Assembly: GCA_021812735.1 (NCBI GenBank)
Contig: JAKAMV010000033.1
Span: 1-27,204, forward strand
Direction: 5' to 3'
Origin: Chloroflexota bacterium
GTDB taxonomy: Bacteria > Chloroflexota > Limnocylindria > Limnocylindrales > CSP1-4
Length of the DNA: 27,204 bases
The position numbers were made by a program, and so were the translations under genes. Below, one piece after another: positions 1 to 7,824 of the stretch; position 1 is the stretch's first letter, and each line of letters begins with the position of its first letter. The notes under the pieces are model-generated. The model was given only the letters and a program-made list of their open reading frames with translations, was not told where the DNA came from and did not search any database.

Positions 1-142
1 CGAGATGCTCGGGATCGGGACGACGACGCACGCGGGCGCCGGGGTCGAGGGCGGCGACGCGGCGCCCTCGGAGGCGGCCGACGCGGAAATCGGCGCGCCC
101 GGCGGCCCCGATCTGGTCGGCCGGGGAACGGCCGCCTCCTGA
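1..142 (+). CDS. C-terminal tail of an unknown upstream gene (partial)
   Basis: A reading frame is open from the first base to a TGA at 140-142, about 46 residues (read from base 2). The visible part is rich in Gly, Ala, Asp and Glu and has no motif I recognise, so no function is proposed. It looks like the low-complexity C-terminal tail that several other proteins in this window carry (HypC, CtaD). The same strand continues 54 bases later with the amidase gene. It could also be a chance open frame in GC-rich DNA, because the visible piece is short. Confidence 0.4.
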   Translation, partial: EMLGIGTTTHAGAGVEGGDAAPSEAADAEIGAPGGPDLVGRGTAAS

Positions 143-195
143 CCGGGCATGGACGGGCGCGGGCACCGGCGCGCGGTGGGATCGGCGGGCGAGCC

Positions 196-1104
196 ATGAT
201 CGCGCGGGTCGGACTGATCCAGATCGACGCCGGTGATGACATTGCCGCGAACAGGCGGGTCGCGCTCGATCTCGCCGAGCGCGCGCTTGCGGCCGGGGCT
301 CGTCTCGTCGCGTTCCCTGAGACGTTCCTCTATCGCGGCCCGACCGCGGGTCATCGCGCCAGTGCCGGGCCTGTCCCCGGGCCGCTCACCGAGCCGTTCG
401 CGGCACTTGCGCGCGATGCGGCGGCCTGGCTGCTCCTCGGCAGCGTCGCCGAAGTCAGCGACGACCCCGCACGGCCGTACATCACGAGCGTCCTGCTCGC
501 GCCGGACGGTTCGGTCGCCGCCACGTACCGCAAGATCCACCTCTTCGACGTGGCGGTCGACGCGGGGCCGTCCGCCCACGAGTCGTCGCGGGCGACACCG
601 GGGGATCGGGCGGTGGTGGCCGATCTACCGCTGGCGGACCTGGCTGCCGATGGCCGGGTCGCGGGCGGGTCGTCCGGCGCGCCCACGGACGCCGTGCACG
701 CCGCCGGTCCCACGCTCCGACTCGGCCTGACGGTCTGTTACGACCTCCGCTTCCCGGAGCTCTACCGCGCCCTGGCGCTGGCCGGCGCGGAGGTGCTCTG
801 CGTGCCCGCCGATTTCACGGAGCGCACCGGGCGCGACCACTGGGAGCCGCTGCTGCGGGCGCGCGCCATCGAGAACGGGGCGTACGTGATCGCCCCCGCC
901 CAGTGCGGGACGCCGCCCGCCGGGAACGCGGCGTACGGGCATAGCCTGATCGTGGACCCGTGGGGAATCGTCGTGGCACAGGCGTCGGACGGTCCCGGGG
1001 TGGTCGTCACCGAGATCGACCCAGCGCGCGTCGCGGCCGCCCGCCGGCAGATCCCCGCGCTCATGAATCGCCGCCCCGAGGCCTACCTGGTGCGCGGCGC
1101 GTAG
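196..1104 (+). CDS. Carbon-nitrogen hydrolase (nitrilase superfamily, Nit2/omega-amidase-like)
   Basis: A cytoplasmic amidase of about 302 residues that should hydrolyse a C-N bond of a small amide through a Cys-Glu-Lys triad. The triad is visible: Glu42 in the FPETF segment, Lys113 in YRKIHLFD and Cys181 in VCYDLRFPELYR. The last motif is characteristic of the Nit1/Nit2 branch (omega-amidase, deaminated-glutathione amidase), which repairs or salvages 2-oxoamides or deaminated glutathione. The substrate cannot be read from sequence alone. A Gly/Ala/Asp-rich insertion at about residues 150-173, between the Lys and Cys motifs, is longer than usual for the family. The ATG at 196 opens directly on the MIARVGLIQID strand that normally begins the fold, so the start is well supported although no strong ribosome site precedes it. 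It is co-directional with the cDPG-synthase-like and OTC genes. Confidence 0.9.
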   Translation: MIARVGLIQIDAGDDIAANRRVALDLAERALAAGARLVAFPETFLYRGPTAGHRASAGPVPGPLTEPFAALARDAAAWLLLGSVAEVSDDPARPYITSVLLAPDGSVAATYRKIHLFDVAVDAGPSAHESSRATPGDRAVVADLPLADLAADGRVAGGSSGAPTDAVHAAGPTLRLGLTVCYDLRFPELYRALALAGAEVLCVPADFTERTGRDHWEPLLRARAIENGAYVIAPAQCGTPPAGNAAYGHSLIVDPWGIVVAQASDGPGVVVTEIDPARVAAARRQIPALMNRRPEAYLVRGA

Positions 1105-1161
1105 CGGAAACGGGGCGACGGCCGTCGCCGCGCGCGTGTCGGGCTGCACCGCGGCTCGCCC

Positions 1162-1195
1162 GTCGTGCGCCGCCGGATGTCGTGCGCCGCCGGAT
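1162..1195 (+). repeat. 17-bp perfect tandem repeat, two copies
   Basis: The unit gtcgtgcgccgccggat occurs at 1162-1178 and again, identical, at 1179-1195. A third degenerate copy starts at 1196. It lies in the 202-bp gap between the amidase and the cDPG-synthase-like gene. No gene is seen in this gap. The remaining part only holds the ribosome site cagagg (1292-1297) of the next gene and several ggcatgc-like words. Confidence 0.9.
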
Positions 1196-1306
1196 GTCGT
1201 GTGTCGCCGAGTGGCCACGGGCGCCCGAACGTGGCATGCTCTCGGTGGCTGAGCCTGCTGGCATGCGGCATGTCGGCGCTCGCTTTCGTGGCAGAGGTTC
1301 TTCCAC

Positions 1307-2635
1307 GTGAGCCGTCAGCGTGTCGTGATCATGGGCGCCGCCGGGCGCGATTTCCACGATTTCAACGTGGTGTTCCGCGACGACCCAAACGTCGAGGTGG
1401 TGGCGTTCACCGCCACCCAGATCCCCGGTATCGCAAACCGCCGGTATCCACCCGAACTGGCAGGGCGGCTCTACCCGGACGGGATCCCCATCGTCGCCGA
1501 GGATGAGCTCGAGCGCATCATCCGCGAGGCGCGCGTGGAGACGGTCGTCTTCGCCTATAGCGACGTGTCGCACGAGCACGTGATGCACAACGCGTCGCGG
1601 GCTCTGGCGCAGGGCGCGGATTTCCTCCTGCTCGGGCCGAACCGCACGATGCTCGAGAGCGCACGACCGGTCGTCGCCGTGTGCGCCGTCCGCACCGGCT
1701 CGGGCAAGAGCCAGACCACGCGGCGCGTCGCCGCGATCATCGATGAGCTGGGGCTGCGGCCCGTCATCGTGCGCCACCCGATGCCCTACGGCGATCTCGT
1801 GGCGCAGCAGGTTCAGCGCTACGCCGAGTACGCGGACCTCGATCGCTACGAAACCACCATCGAGGAGCGCGAGGAATACGAGCCGCATCTCGACGCCGGA
1901 CACGTCGTCTACGCGGGCGTCGACTACGGCGCGGTCCTGCGGCAGGCCGAACGAGAGGCGGACGTCGTCCTGTGGGACGGCGGCAACAACGACTTCAGCT
2001 TCTACCGTCCCGACCTCACGATCGTGGTGGCCGACCCGCTGCGCGCGGGCGACGAGCTGCGGTACCACCCCGGCGAGACGAACCTGCGGCTCGCGGACGT
2101 CATCGTGATCAACAAGATCGACTCGGCGAACCCCGAACAACTCGCCACGCTCCGCGAGCACATCGACCGTGTCAACCCGCGCGCGGCGGTCGTCGAGGCC
2201 CGTTCGCGGCTGGAGCTCGTCGGTGGCGAGATCGTCGGCCGGCGTGTCGTGGTCGTCGAGGACGGCCCGACGCTGACGCACGGCGGCATGACGTACGGCG
2301 CCGGGATCGTCGCGGCCCGCCGCTTCGGCGCGGAACTCGTGGACCCCGCGCCCTACGCCGTCGGCAGCATCCGCGCGACGCTCGAGCGGTACCCGGGGCT
2401 CGAACCCCTGCTCCCCGCGATGGGCTATGGCGTCCAGCAGATCCACGAGCTCGGGGAGACGCTGAACGCCGTCCCGGCGGAGCTGGTCCTGGCCGCCACA
2501 CCGATCGACCTGCGCCGGGTGCTCACGCTGAACAAGCCCATCGTGCGCGTGCGCTACGATCTCGACGAGGCGAGCGGTCCGTCGCTGCGAAGCCTCGTGG
2601 AAGCTGCCGTCCGTCGGGAGCGCGTGGAGGTCTGA
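1307..2635 (+). CDS. Cyclic 2,3-diphosphoglycerate synthase family P-loop protein (COG2403-like)
   Basis: A 442-residue cytoplasmic NTP-binding protein related to archaeal cyclic 2,3-diphosphoglycerate synthetase, the ATP-dependent enzyme that closes an intramolecular phosphoanhydride in 2,3-bisphosphoglycerate. The N-terminal third is a Rossmann-like domain (VVIMGAAGRDFHDFNVVFR at 6-24). It is followed by a P-loop (TGSGKSQ, 130-136), a Walker-B-like VLWDGGNND segment (221-229) and an NKID motif (269-272) of the kind that recognises guanine, which is why the family is often called a predicted GTPase. The length matches the family. The start is a GTG at 1307 with cagagg nine bases upstream. 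It sits 89 bp ahead of ornithine carbamoyltransferase on the same strand. The family assignment is firm. The actual product in bacteria is not established, and a role in carbamoyl- or acyl-phosphate metabolism is possible. Confidence 0.85.
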   Translation: MSRQRVVIMGAAGRDFHDFNVVFRDDPNVEVVAFTATQIPGIANRRYPPELAGRLYPDGIPIVAEDELERIIREARVETVVFAYSDVSHEHVMHNASRALAQGADFLLLGPNRTMLESARPVVAVCAVRTGSGKSQTTRRVAAIIDELGLRPVIVRHPMPYGDLVAQQVQRYAEYADLDRYETTIEEREEYEPHLDAGHVVYAGVDYGAVLRQAEREADVVLWDGGNNDFSFYRPDLTIVVADPLRAGDELRYHPGETNLRLADVIVINKIDSANPEQLATLREHIDRVNPRAAVVEARSRLELVGGEIVGRRVVVVEDGPTLTHGGMTYGAGIVAARRFGAELVDPAPYAVGSIRATLERYPGLEPLLPAMGYGVQQIHELGETLNAVPAELVLAATPIDLRRVLTLNKPIVRVRYDLDEASGPSLRSLVEAAVRRERVEV

Positions 2636-2724
2636 GGCCCCGGCGCCCCGCGGCCCACACCGCCCCGATCGTCGTGGCGGGCCACGCGCCCCCCACGACG
2701 AGCCTCTGAACTGGAGTCCGATCG

Positions 2725-3720
2725 ATGTCCGGTCCCGGCGATTCGTCCACGGCCAACCAGGCCGCCCGCGCGGGCGACCCGCCCCGCCACTACCTGACGG
2801 TCGCATCGTTGACGCCCGACGAGTTCGCCCGCCTGATCTCGCTGGCCCGGCGCATGAAGGAGGAGCCCGCGGCATGGCGCGACGCCATCCGCGGCGGCAA
2901 GCTCGCGCTGATCTTCGACAAACCGTCCACCCGCACCCGGGTCAGCTTCGAGGCCGCGGCGGTCAACCTCGGCATGCACCCGCTGATGCTGCGCCCCGAC
3001 GAGCTGCAGATCGGCCGTGGCGAGCCCCCGCAGGACACCGCACGGGTCCTCTCGCGGCTGGTCGATGCGATCGCCTGGCGCACGTTCTCGCAGGCGCGGC
3101 TCGAGCAGTTCGCTTCCTACAGCGCCGTCCCCGTGATCAACGCGCTCACCGACGAGCACCACCCCTGCCAGGCCCTCGCCGACCTGATGACGATCGAAGA
3201 GAGCATCGGCGCGCTTGCCGGGCGACGGCTCGCCTATGTTGGCGACGGCAACAACGTCGCGAACTCCCTGATCGAAGCGGGTGCGCTCGCCGGGATGCAT
3301 GTAGTGCTGGCGACGCCCGAGGGCTACGAGCCCGACCCCGCGATCGTTGCGGCCGCCCGCGAACGCGGCCGACAGACGGGGGCGCGCATCGAGATCGTGC
3401 GGGACCCCGCGGCAGCGGCGCGCGGCGCCGATGCCGTCTACACCGACGTCTGGACCTCGATGGGCGAGGAGGCGGAACGCGAAGCCCGCCAGCGTGCATT
3501 CCGCGGCTATGTCGTCACGCCCGCGCTGATGGACCTCGCCCGGCCGGCGGCGATCTTCCTGCATTGTCTTCCGGCGCACCGCGGCGAGGAGGTGGAGGAG
3601 GCGGTGATCGAGGGGCCGCGCTCGCGGGTGTGGGACGAGGCCGAGAACCGCCTCTGGACCGAGCAGGCCGTGCTGTACGCGCTGATCACGGGCGACTGGC
3701 GCGGCGAGCCGGTGAGGTAG
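2725..3720 (+). CDS. argF: Ornithine carbamoyltransferase
   Basis: A 331-residue cytoplasmic enzyme that transfers the carbamoyl group of carbamoyl phosphate to ornithine, giving citrulline. All signature segments are present: the carbamoyl-phosphate site FDKPSTRTR (64-72, with Ser68-Thr69-Arg70-Thr71-Arg72), HPCQ (146-149), the ornithine-closing loop DVWTSMG (241-247) and HCLP with the catalytic Cys281 (280-283). The first 22 residues are an extra disordered leader compared with typical OTC. The ATG at 2725 has ctggag eight bases upstream, so the leader is probably real. No other arginine gene is in the window, so it cannot be said whether the enzyme is anabolic (argF) or works in a catabolic deiminase-type route (arcB). 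Its partner here is the cDPG-synthase-like gene. Confidence 0.95.
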   Translation: MSGPGDSSTANQAARAGDPPRHYLTVASLTPDEFARLISLARRMKEEPAAWRDAIRGGKLALIFDKPSTRTRVSFEAAAVNLGMHPLMLRPDELQIGRGEPPQDTARVLSRLVDAIAWRTFSQARLEQFASYSAVPVINALTDEHHPCQALADLMTIEESIGALAGRRLAYVGDGNNVANSLIEAGALAGMHVVLATPEGYEPDPAIVAAARERGRQTGARIEIVRDPAAAARGADAVYTDVWTSMGEEAEREARQRAFRGYVVTPALMDLARPAAIFLHCLPAHRGEEVEEAVIEGPRSRVWDEAENRLWTEQAVLYALITGDWRGEPVR

Positions 3721-3752
3721 CGGCCCGCGAGCCACCGAGACGCTCACCGCAC

Positions 3753-3772
3753 CGCGGCCAGCGCTGGCCGCG
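3753..3772. terminator. Perfect 20-bp palindrome between convergent genes
   Basis: The two 10-base arms CGCGGCCAGC (3753-3762) and GCTGGCCGCG (3763-3772) are exact reverse complements with no spacer. As RNA this would fold as a GC hairpin with a small loop on either strand. It lies in the 111-bp gap where OTC (+) and the hemerythrin gene (-) converge, the right place for a bidirectional terminator. There is no T-tract, so intrinsic termination is not certain. Confidence 0.5.
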
Positions 3773-3831
3773 CGGGCAGCGCCGCAACCTGGAACGTGCC
3801 GCGGCCGCCGTCGGCGTCCGCCTCGCCCGGG

Positions 3832-4314
3832 CTACTCTTCCTCGGCGTGCGCCTCGGGCCCGTTGTCGGTGTCGAGAAACGGCAGGACCACGCGTTCTTC
3901 CTGCTCGAAGTGCGAGCTCATCAGCGCGTGGAGCCCGTAGAGCCGGGCTCGCAGGTCGACCAACTGGCGGTGCGTGGGCTCGCGCCGCAGGGCGAGCCAG
4001 TCGGCCTCCAGGCGCTCCACCGCCTGGCGGACCTGCTGGTGCTGCAGCCGCAGGAGGCGCGTCGCCCACGGCGTGCCCGCGAGCCGATCCATCTGCGGGT
4101 AGCAGAAGTTGTCCTCCCAGTCGATGTGCGGGAGGAGCGTCTTCTCGATGGCATCCAGCAGGCTGCGCAGTGCGCTCGCGAGATCGCGTGCCGCGAGGTT
4201 CCCGGCCATCTCGGCCGTGGTCTCGATGCGCCCGACGATGTGTTCGATTTCACGGTGTTCCTGACCCAGGATCCGGCGTTCGACCGCCACACCCTGGCGC
4301 GGTGGAGTCGGCAT
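3832..4314 (-). CDS. Hemerythrin HHE cation-binding domain protein
   Basis: A 160-residue, predicted all-helical soluble protein with the diiron-ligand pattern of the hemerythrin/HHE family: His20, His63-xxx-Glu67, His92, His129 and His135-xxx-Glu139, spread over four helices. Such domains bind O2 or NO or store and sense iron and oxygen. The length is that of a single domain with no fused signalling module and no signal peptide. The ATG (4312-4314) is preceded on its own strand by a good ribosome site, AGGGAGG, in 4321-4328. It is transcribed away from the hydrogenase maturation operon, with a 389-bp gap between them. A role in oxygen handling beside hydrogenase biogenesis is inference. Confidence 0.85.
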   Translation of the reverse strand: MPTPPRQGVAVERRILGQEHREIEHIVGRIETTAEMAGNLAARDLASALRSLLDAIEKTLLPHIDWEDNFCYPQMDRLAGTPWATRLLRLQHQQVRQAVERLEADWLALRREPTHRQLVDLRARLYGLHALMSSHFEQEERVVLPFLDTDNGPEAHAEEE

Positions 4315-4412
4315 CTCTGCCTCCCTGGGACGTTGCTACTCGTCCGGGGGAGAGTCTCTGGGCCACACGTCCTGCGCGCCAGTGCCCTCTGTCATGCTTT
4401 GAGGGGCGCGAT

Positions 4413-4464
4413 GCCACGTGCGAGGTGCGCACTGCCACGTGCGAGGTGCGCACTGCCACGTGCG
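4413..4464 (+). repeat. 21-bp tandem repeat with CACGTG cores, about 2.5 copies
   Basis: A 21-bp unit that begins GCCACGTGCG and ends GTGCGCACT is repeated exactly at 4413-4433 and 4434-4454, with a third partial copy at 4455-4464. Each full unit contains two palindromes, CACGTG and GTGCGCAC, so the array could serve as stacked operators on one DNA face (21 bp is two helical turns). It lies in the divergent gap 4315-4703 between the hemerythrin gene and the hydrogenase maturation operon. No other conserved element or convincing gene is seen in that gap. Confidence 0.85.
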
Positions 4465-4611
4465 CCGTGTCCGGTCGCCGCGCCCAGGTGCCCTGCTTCG
4501 GCAGGAGCGCCCATGGAGTGCGGGCCACTGCGCACTGGCGTCCGGCCCCGTCCCGTGCTCTGCTTGCAGGTGCGCGAGCGTCCGTCTGGACCGCCGGGAG
4601 AAGATGGAGCC

Positions 4612-4707
4612 ATGCGATGCAGTTCGACGAGCCAGGCAGAGCGGCCGCGCGCCGGTGCGTGGGCGGGGCGCCACGGCCGCGGGGCACCACGGGAGCAAGG
4701 GCGGTGA
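4612..4707 (+). other. Possible 31-codon leader ORF overlapping the protease start
   Basis: An ATG at 4612 opens a 31-codon frame, rich in Arg and Gly, ending at TGA 4705-4707. That stop overlaps the GTG start of the hydrogenase protease in a GTGA, the same coupling seen between hypC-hypD and hypD-hypE. A weak GGAG lies only three bases ahead of the ATG. The peptide matches nothing I recognise and may be chance. It is listed because it could couple translation of the operon. Confidence 0.2.
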
Positions 4708-5303
4708 GTCACGTAGATGGGGAGCTGCTCGTGATCGGCCTCGGCAACATCCTGCTTCGAGACGACGGCGCGGGCGTGCGTGCCGCCGAGCTGGCGGACC
4801 GCGGGAGCGAGCACCGACCGCAGGCACTGCCGCCTCGCAGCCGGGTCGTGGACGGCGGGACGCTCGGCCTCGACCTGCTGCCGATGATCGAGGACGCCCG
4901 CGCGCTGGTGTTGGTCGACGCCGTCGAACTGGGCCGGCAGCCCGGGGAGATCGCGGTCCTGCACGGGGCGGCCCTCCAGGGCACGCTGACCAACCACGTC
5001 TCACCACACCAGGTGGGCGTCGCCGACCTGCTGGCCGTGGGCAGGCTGACCGGGGCGCTCCCCGCGCAGGTCGCGCTGGTGGGGATCCAGCCCGGCGAGA
5101 TCGCGGTCGGGCTCGAGCTCACGGACGCCGTCCGGGCCGCCCTGCCGCGCGCGGCAGGGATCGTCCGCACGACGGCGTGGCGGCTGCACCGCGCGCTCCA
5201 GAGGGAGCGCCGGAGCGGCGTCACCACGGAACCGCGGGCCGCGGCCGTCGCCGACCGGTCCCTGCCGGAGCACGCGCCGGTCGAGATCGGGCCGGCGGGC
5301 TGA
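4704..5303 (+). CDS. [NiFe]-hydrogenase maturation endopeptidase (HyaD/HybD family)
   Basis: A cytoplasmic nickel-dependent protease of 199 residues that removes the C-terminal peptide of the hydrogenase large subunit after the NiFe centre is inserted. The family signature is present: GLGN (12-15) followed by LLRDDGAGVR, DGGTLG (50-55), LVDA (70-73) and SPHQVG (100-105). By comparison with E. coli HybD the nickel ligands should be Asp21 (in place of Glu16), Asp72 and His102. The GTG at 4704 is chosen because gggag lies eight bases upstream and the protein then starts just before the family's first strand. The same frame is open far upstream, but that is not coding. A Pro/Ala-rich tail of about 30 residues follows the core. 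First gene of the maturation operon, 5 bp ahead of hypF. The large subunit it cuts is not in the window. Confidence 0.9.
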   Translation: MSHVDGELLVIGLGNILLRDDGAGVRAAELADRGSEHRPQALPPRSRVVDGGTLGLDLLPMIEDARALVLVDAVELGRQPGEIAVLHGAALQGTLTNHVSPHQVGVADLLAVGRLTGALPAQVALVGIQPGEIAVGLELTDAVRAALPRAAGIVRTTAWRLHRALQRERRSGVTTEPRAAAVADRSLPEHAPVEIGPAG

Positions 5304-5308
5304 GCGCC

Positions 5309-7807
5309 ATGGTCCACGTGCGCCAGGCGGCCCGTGTCGGTCGCCTACTCGAGGTGACTGGCATCGTGCAGGCGGTCGGGTTTCGCCCGTTCGTCTACCG
5401 GCTGGCCCGGGAGCTGCAGCTCGACGGCCGCGTGCGCAACACCGCGGGCCGCGTCGAGATCGAGGTGGCCGGCACCCCATCGCAGCTCGAGGCGTTCGCG
5501 GCGCGTCTGCGCGCCGAGGCGCCGCCGCGTGCGCGGATCGAGACGGTGACGATGCGCGCCCTCGCCGAGCAGCGGATGCCCGCCCCCGGCAGCGGGTTTG
5601 CGATCCTCGAGAGCGTGGCGGCCGCGTTCACCGAGCGGCTCTTCCCGCCCGACATCGCGACCTGCGACGACTGCCTCCGCGAGCTGTTCGACCCTGCCGA
5701 CCGGCGCTACCGCTACCCGTTCATCAACTGCACCAATTGCGGACCCCGCGCCACGATCATCGAGGACTTGCCCTACGACCGTCCGAAGACCTCGATGCGG
5801 GACTTCCCGCTCTGCCCCGCCTGCGAGGCCGAGTACCACGATCCGGCGAACCGGCGGTTCCACGCCGAGCCGGTGGCCTGCCCTGCGTGCGGGCCACAAC
5901 TCGCGTACCGTCGCCCGGGCGATGCGGCGCCCCGCGCGTTCGGCGAGGACGCGTTGCGGGCCGCCCTCGCGGACCTCGCGGCGGGACGGATCGTGGCGGT
6001 GAAGGGGCTGGGTGGCTACCACCTGGCGTGCGACGCCACCGACGCGGCCGCCGTCGTGCGCCTGCGAGACCGCAAGCGCCGCTGGGCCAAGCCGTTCGCC
6101 GTCATGGTGCGCGACCTGACCGCCGCGCGCGCCCTCGCGGCGGTCTCACCCGACGAGGCCGACCTGCTGACCTCGCCGGCGCGGCCGATCGTGCTGGTGG
6201 AGCGGCACGCTGCGGACCTGCTTGCGCCGGACGTGGTCAATGGCGACCGACGCATCGGCCTCTTCCTGCCGTACACGCCGCTGCACCACCTGCTGCTCGA
6301 GGGTTTCCCACGGCCGATCGTCCTGACCAGCGGCAACCTTTCTGACGAGCCGCTCGCGACGGACGACGACGAGGCGCTGACGCGGCTCGGCGGGATCGCC
6401 GACGCGTTCCTGCAACATGACCGACGGATCCGGGCCCGCTACGATGACTCGGTGACGCGGGTCGTCGCCGGTCGCGAATCGATCATCCGCCGCGGGCGCG
6501 GCTATGCGCCGGACCCGCTCGGCCTGCCGATCGCGGTGCCCGAGCCGCTGCTGGCCGTGGGTGCCGAGCTCAAGCACACCTTCACGCTCGCGTCGGGCGA
6601 GCGCGCCTACGTCGCGCCGCACACCGGTGACCTGGAGGACCTGCTGACGTTCCGCGCCTTCGAGGGGAACCTGGCGCACCTCGGGCGCTTGCTCGCGCTG
6701 CAGCCGCGGCTGGCCGCCCACGACCTGCATCCGGCCTATCTCTCCACCCAGTTCGCCGCGCGGCACTTCCCCGCCGCACGACGGATCGGCGTGCAGCACC
6801 ACCATGCCCACGTCGCCTCCTGTGCCGCGGAGGCCGCCATCACGTCGCCGTTCATCGGCATCGCGTACGACGGCCTCGGGATGGGGGACGACGGGAGCTT
6901 CTGGGGTGGCGAGGTGCTGATCGCGGATCTGGCTGGGTACCGTCGCTTCGGCCGGTTCGCGCTCGCGCCGATGCCAGGGGGCGCGATGGCCGTGAAGAAG
7001 CCCTACCGGATGGCACTCGGCTACCTGTTCGGCCTGGAGGAGGATGGCGCCGCCATGCGTCCCGACTCGTACGCACGCTCGCTCGTCGACCTGGCGCGGC
7101 CGTTCCTCGCGCGCCTCGACCGGCGCGAGGTCGAGGTGGTCCGCGCGCAGGTCGCGCGGCGGCTCAACGCGCCGCTGGCCTCGAGCGCCGGACGGCTCTT
7201 CGACGCCGTGAGCAGCCTCCTCGGCCTGCGCGACGTGGCGGAGTACGAGGCGCAGGCCGCCATCGACCTGGAGATGCGCGCCGTGCCGACCGATCCGGAG
7301 GCAGCCTGCGCGGCGCCGGGCGCGCTGACCGTGGAGCTGGCGGCGGCCCGTGGGGATGGCGTCGCTGCGGGCGGGGTGGGCGCCGCCGTCGTGGTCGGCC
7401 CGGCGGATGCAGTCGACCCCGCCTCCGCGGACGCCTCCCGACCCCTGCCGTACCGCCTGATCGACCGCGGCGGGCTCCTCGTCTACGACCCCCGTCCCAC
7501 GCTCGCGGCGCTCCTCGAGGGGCAGGCTGCAGGCGCGGCCGCGCCCGTGCTGGCGGCGCGCTTCCAGGAGACGATCGCCGAGGTCACCCGCGAGTTCTGC
7601 GCTGCGGCCCGCCGCGCGACCGGGATCCGGCAGGTCTGTCTGTCGGGAGGGGTCTTCCAGAACCGCTGGCTGGCGACCGCGCTGCTCGCGCGGTTGACCG
7701 CCGACGGGTTCGAAGCGTTCATCAACCGCCGCGTCCCGGTCAACGACGGCGGCATCAGCTACGGGCAGGCCGCGGTCGCCGCCGCGCGTCTCGTCGCGGG
7801 GCAGTGA
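5309..7807 (+). CDS. hypF: Carbamoyltransferase HypF
   Basis: An 832-residue cytoplasmic enzyme that makes the cyanide ligands of the [NiFe] centre from carbamoyl phosphate: it forms carbamoyl-adenylate and passes the carbamoyl group to the C-terminal Cys of HypE. Domains in order: acylphosphatase-like (about 10-100, VQAVGFRPFVY at 20-30 with Arg26, and Asn44); two zinc fingers (Cys119/122 with Cys141/144, then Cys169/172 with Cys191/194); a YrdC-like domain (about 205-395); and a Kae1-like carbamoyltransferase domain with the metal-binding run HHHAH (497-501) and CLSGGVFQN near the end. An Ala/Gly/Val-rich insertion of about 45 residues sits in the last domain (around 667-710), which is unusual but in frame. 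The ATG is 5 bp after the protease stop, so translation is probably coupled. Its substrate carbamoyl phosphate is also the OTC substrate. Confidence 0.97.
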   Translation: MVHVRQAARVGRLLEVTGIVQAVGFRPFVYRLARELQLDGRVRNTAGRVEIEVAGTPSQLEAFAARLRAEAPPRARIETVTMRALAEQRMPAPGSGFAILESVAAAFTERLFPPDIATCDDCLRELFDPADRRYRYPFINCTNCGPRATIIEDLPYDRPKTSMRDFPLCPACEAEYHDPANRRFHAEPVACPACGPQLAYRRPGDAAPRAFGEDALRAALADLAAGRIVAVKGLGGYHLACDATDAAAVVRLRDRKRRWAKPFAVMVRDLTAARALAAVSPDEADLLTSPARPIVLVERHAADLLAPDVVNGDRRIGLFLPYTPLHHLLLEGFPRPIVLTSGNLSDEPLATDDDEALTRLGGIADAFLQHDRRIRARYDDSVTRVVAGRESIIRRGRGYAPDPLGLPIAVPEPLLAVGAELKHTFTLASGERAYVAPHTGDLEDLLTFRAFEGNLAHLGRLLALQPRLAAHDLHPAYLSTQFAARHFPAARRIGVQHHHAHVASCAAEAAITSPFIGIAYDGLGMGDDGSFWGGEVLIADLAGYRRFGRFALAPMPGGAMAVKKPYRMALGYLFGLEEDGAAMRPDSYARSLVDLARPFLARLDRREVEVVRAQVARRLNAPLASSAGRLFDAVSSLLGLRDVAEYEAQAAIDLEMRAVPTDPEAACAAPGALTVELAAARGDGVAAGGVGAAVVVGPADAVDPASADASRPLPYRLIDRGGLLVYDPRPTLAALLEGQAAGAAAPVLAARFQETIAEVTREFCAAARRATGIRQVCLSGGVFQNRWLATALLARLTADGFEAFINRRVPVNDGGISYGQAAVAAARLVAGQ

Positions 7808-7824
7808 CAGGGGAGGCGATCGCC

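Noticed and set aside
1307..2635. HypB-like nickel GTPase
   Set aside because: It has a P-loop and NKID but lacks the HypB metal-binding motifs, and its overall layout matches the cDPG-synthase family.
1061..2875. Long minus-strand frame opposite the cDPG-synthase-like gene
   Set aside because: No motif, and it is fully antisense to a protein with clear P-loop and NKID motifs.
2874..4703. Very long open frame running into the hydrogenase protease
   Set aside because: It overlaps OTC in another frame and has an Arg/Pro/Ala composition typical of shadow frames in GC-rich DNA. Only the part from GTG 4704 has family motifs and a ribosome site.
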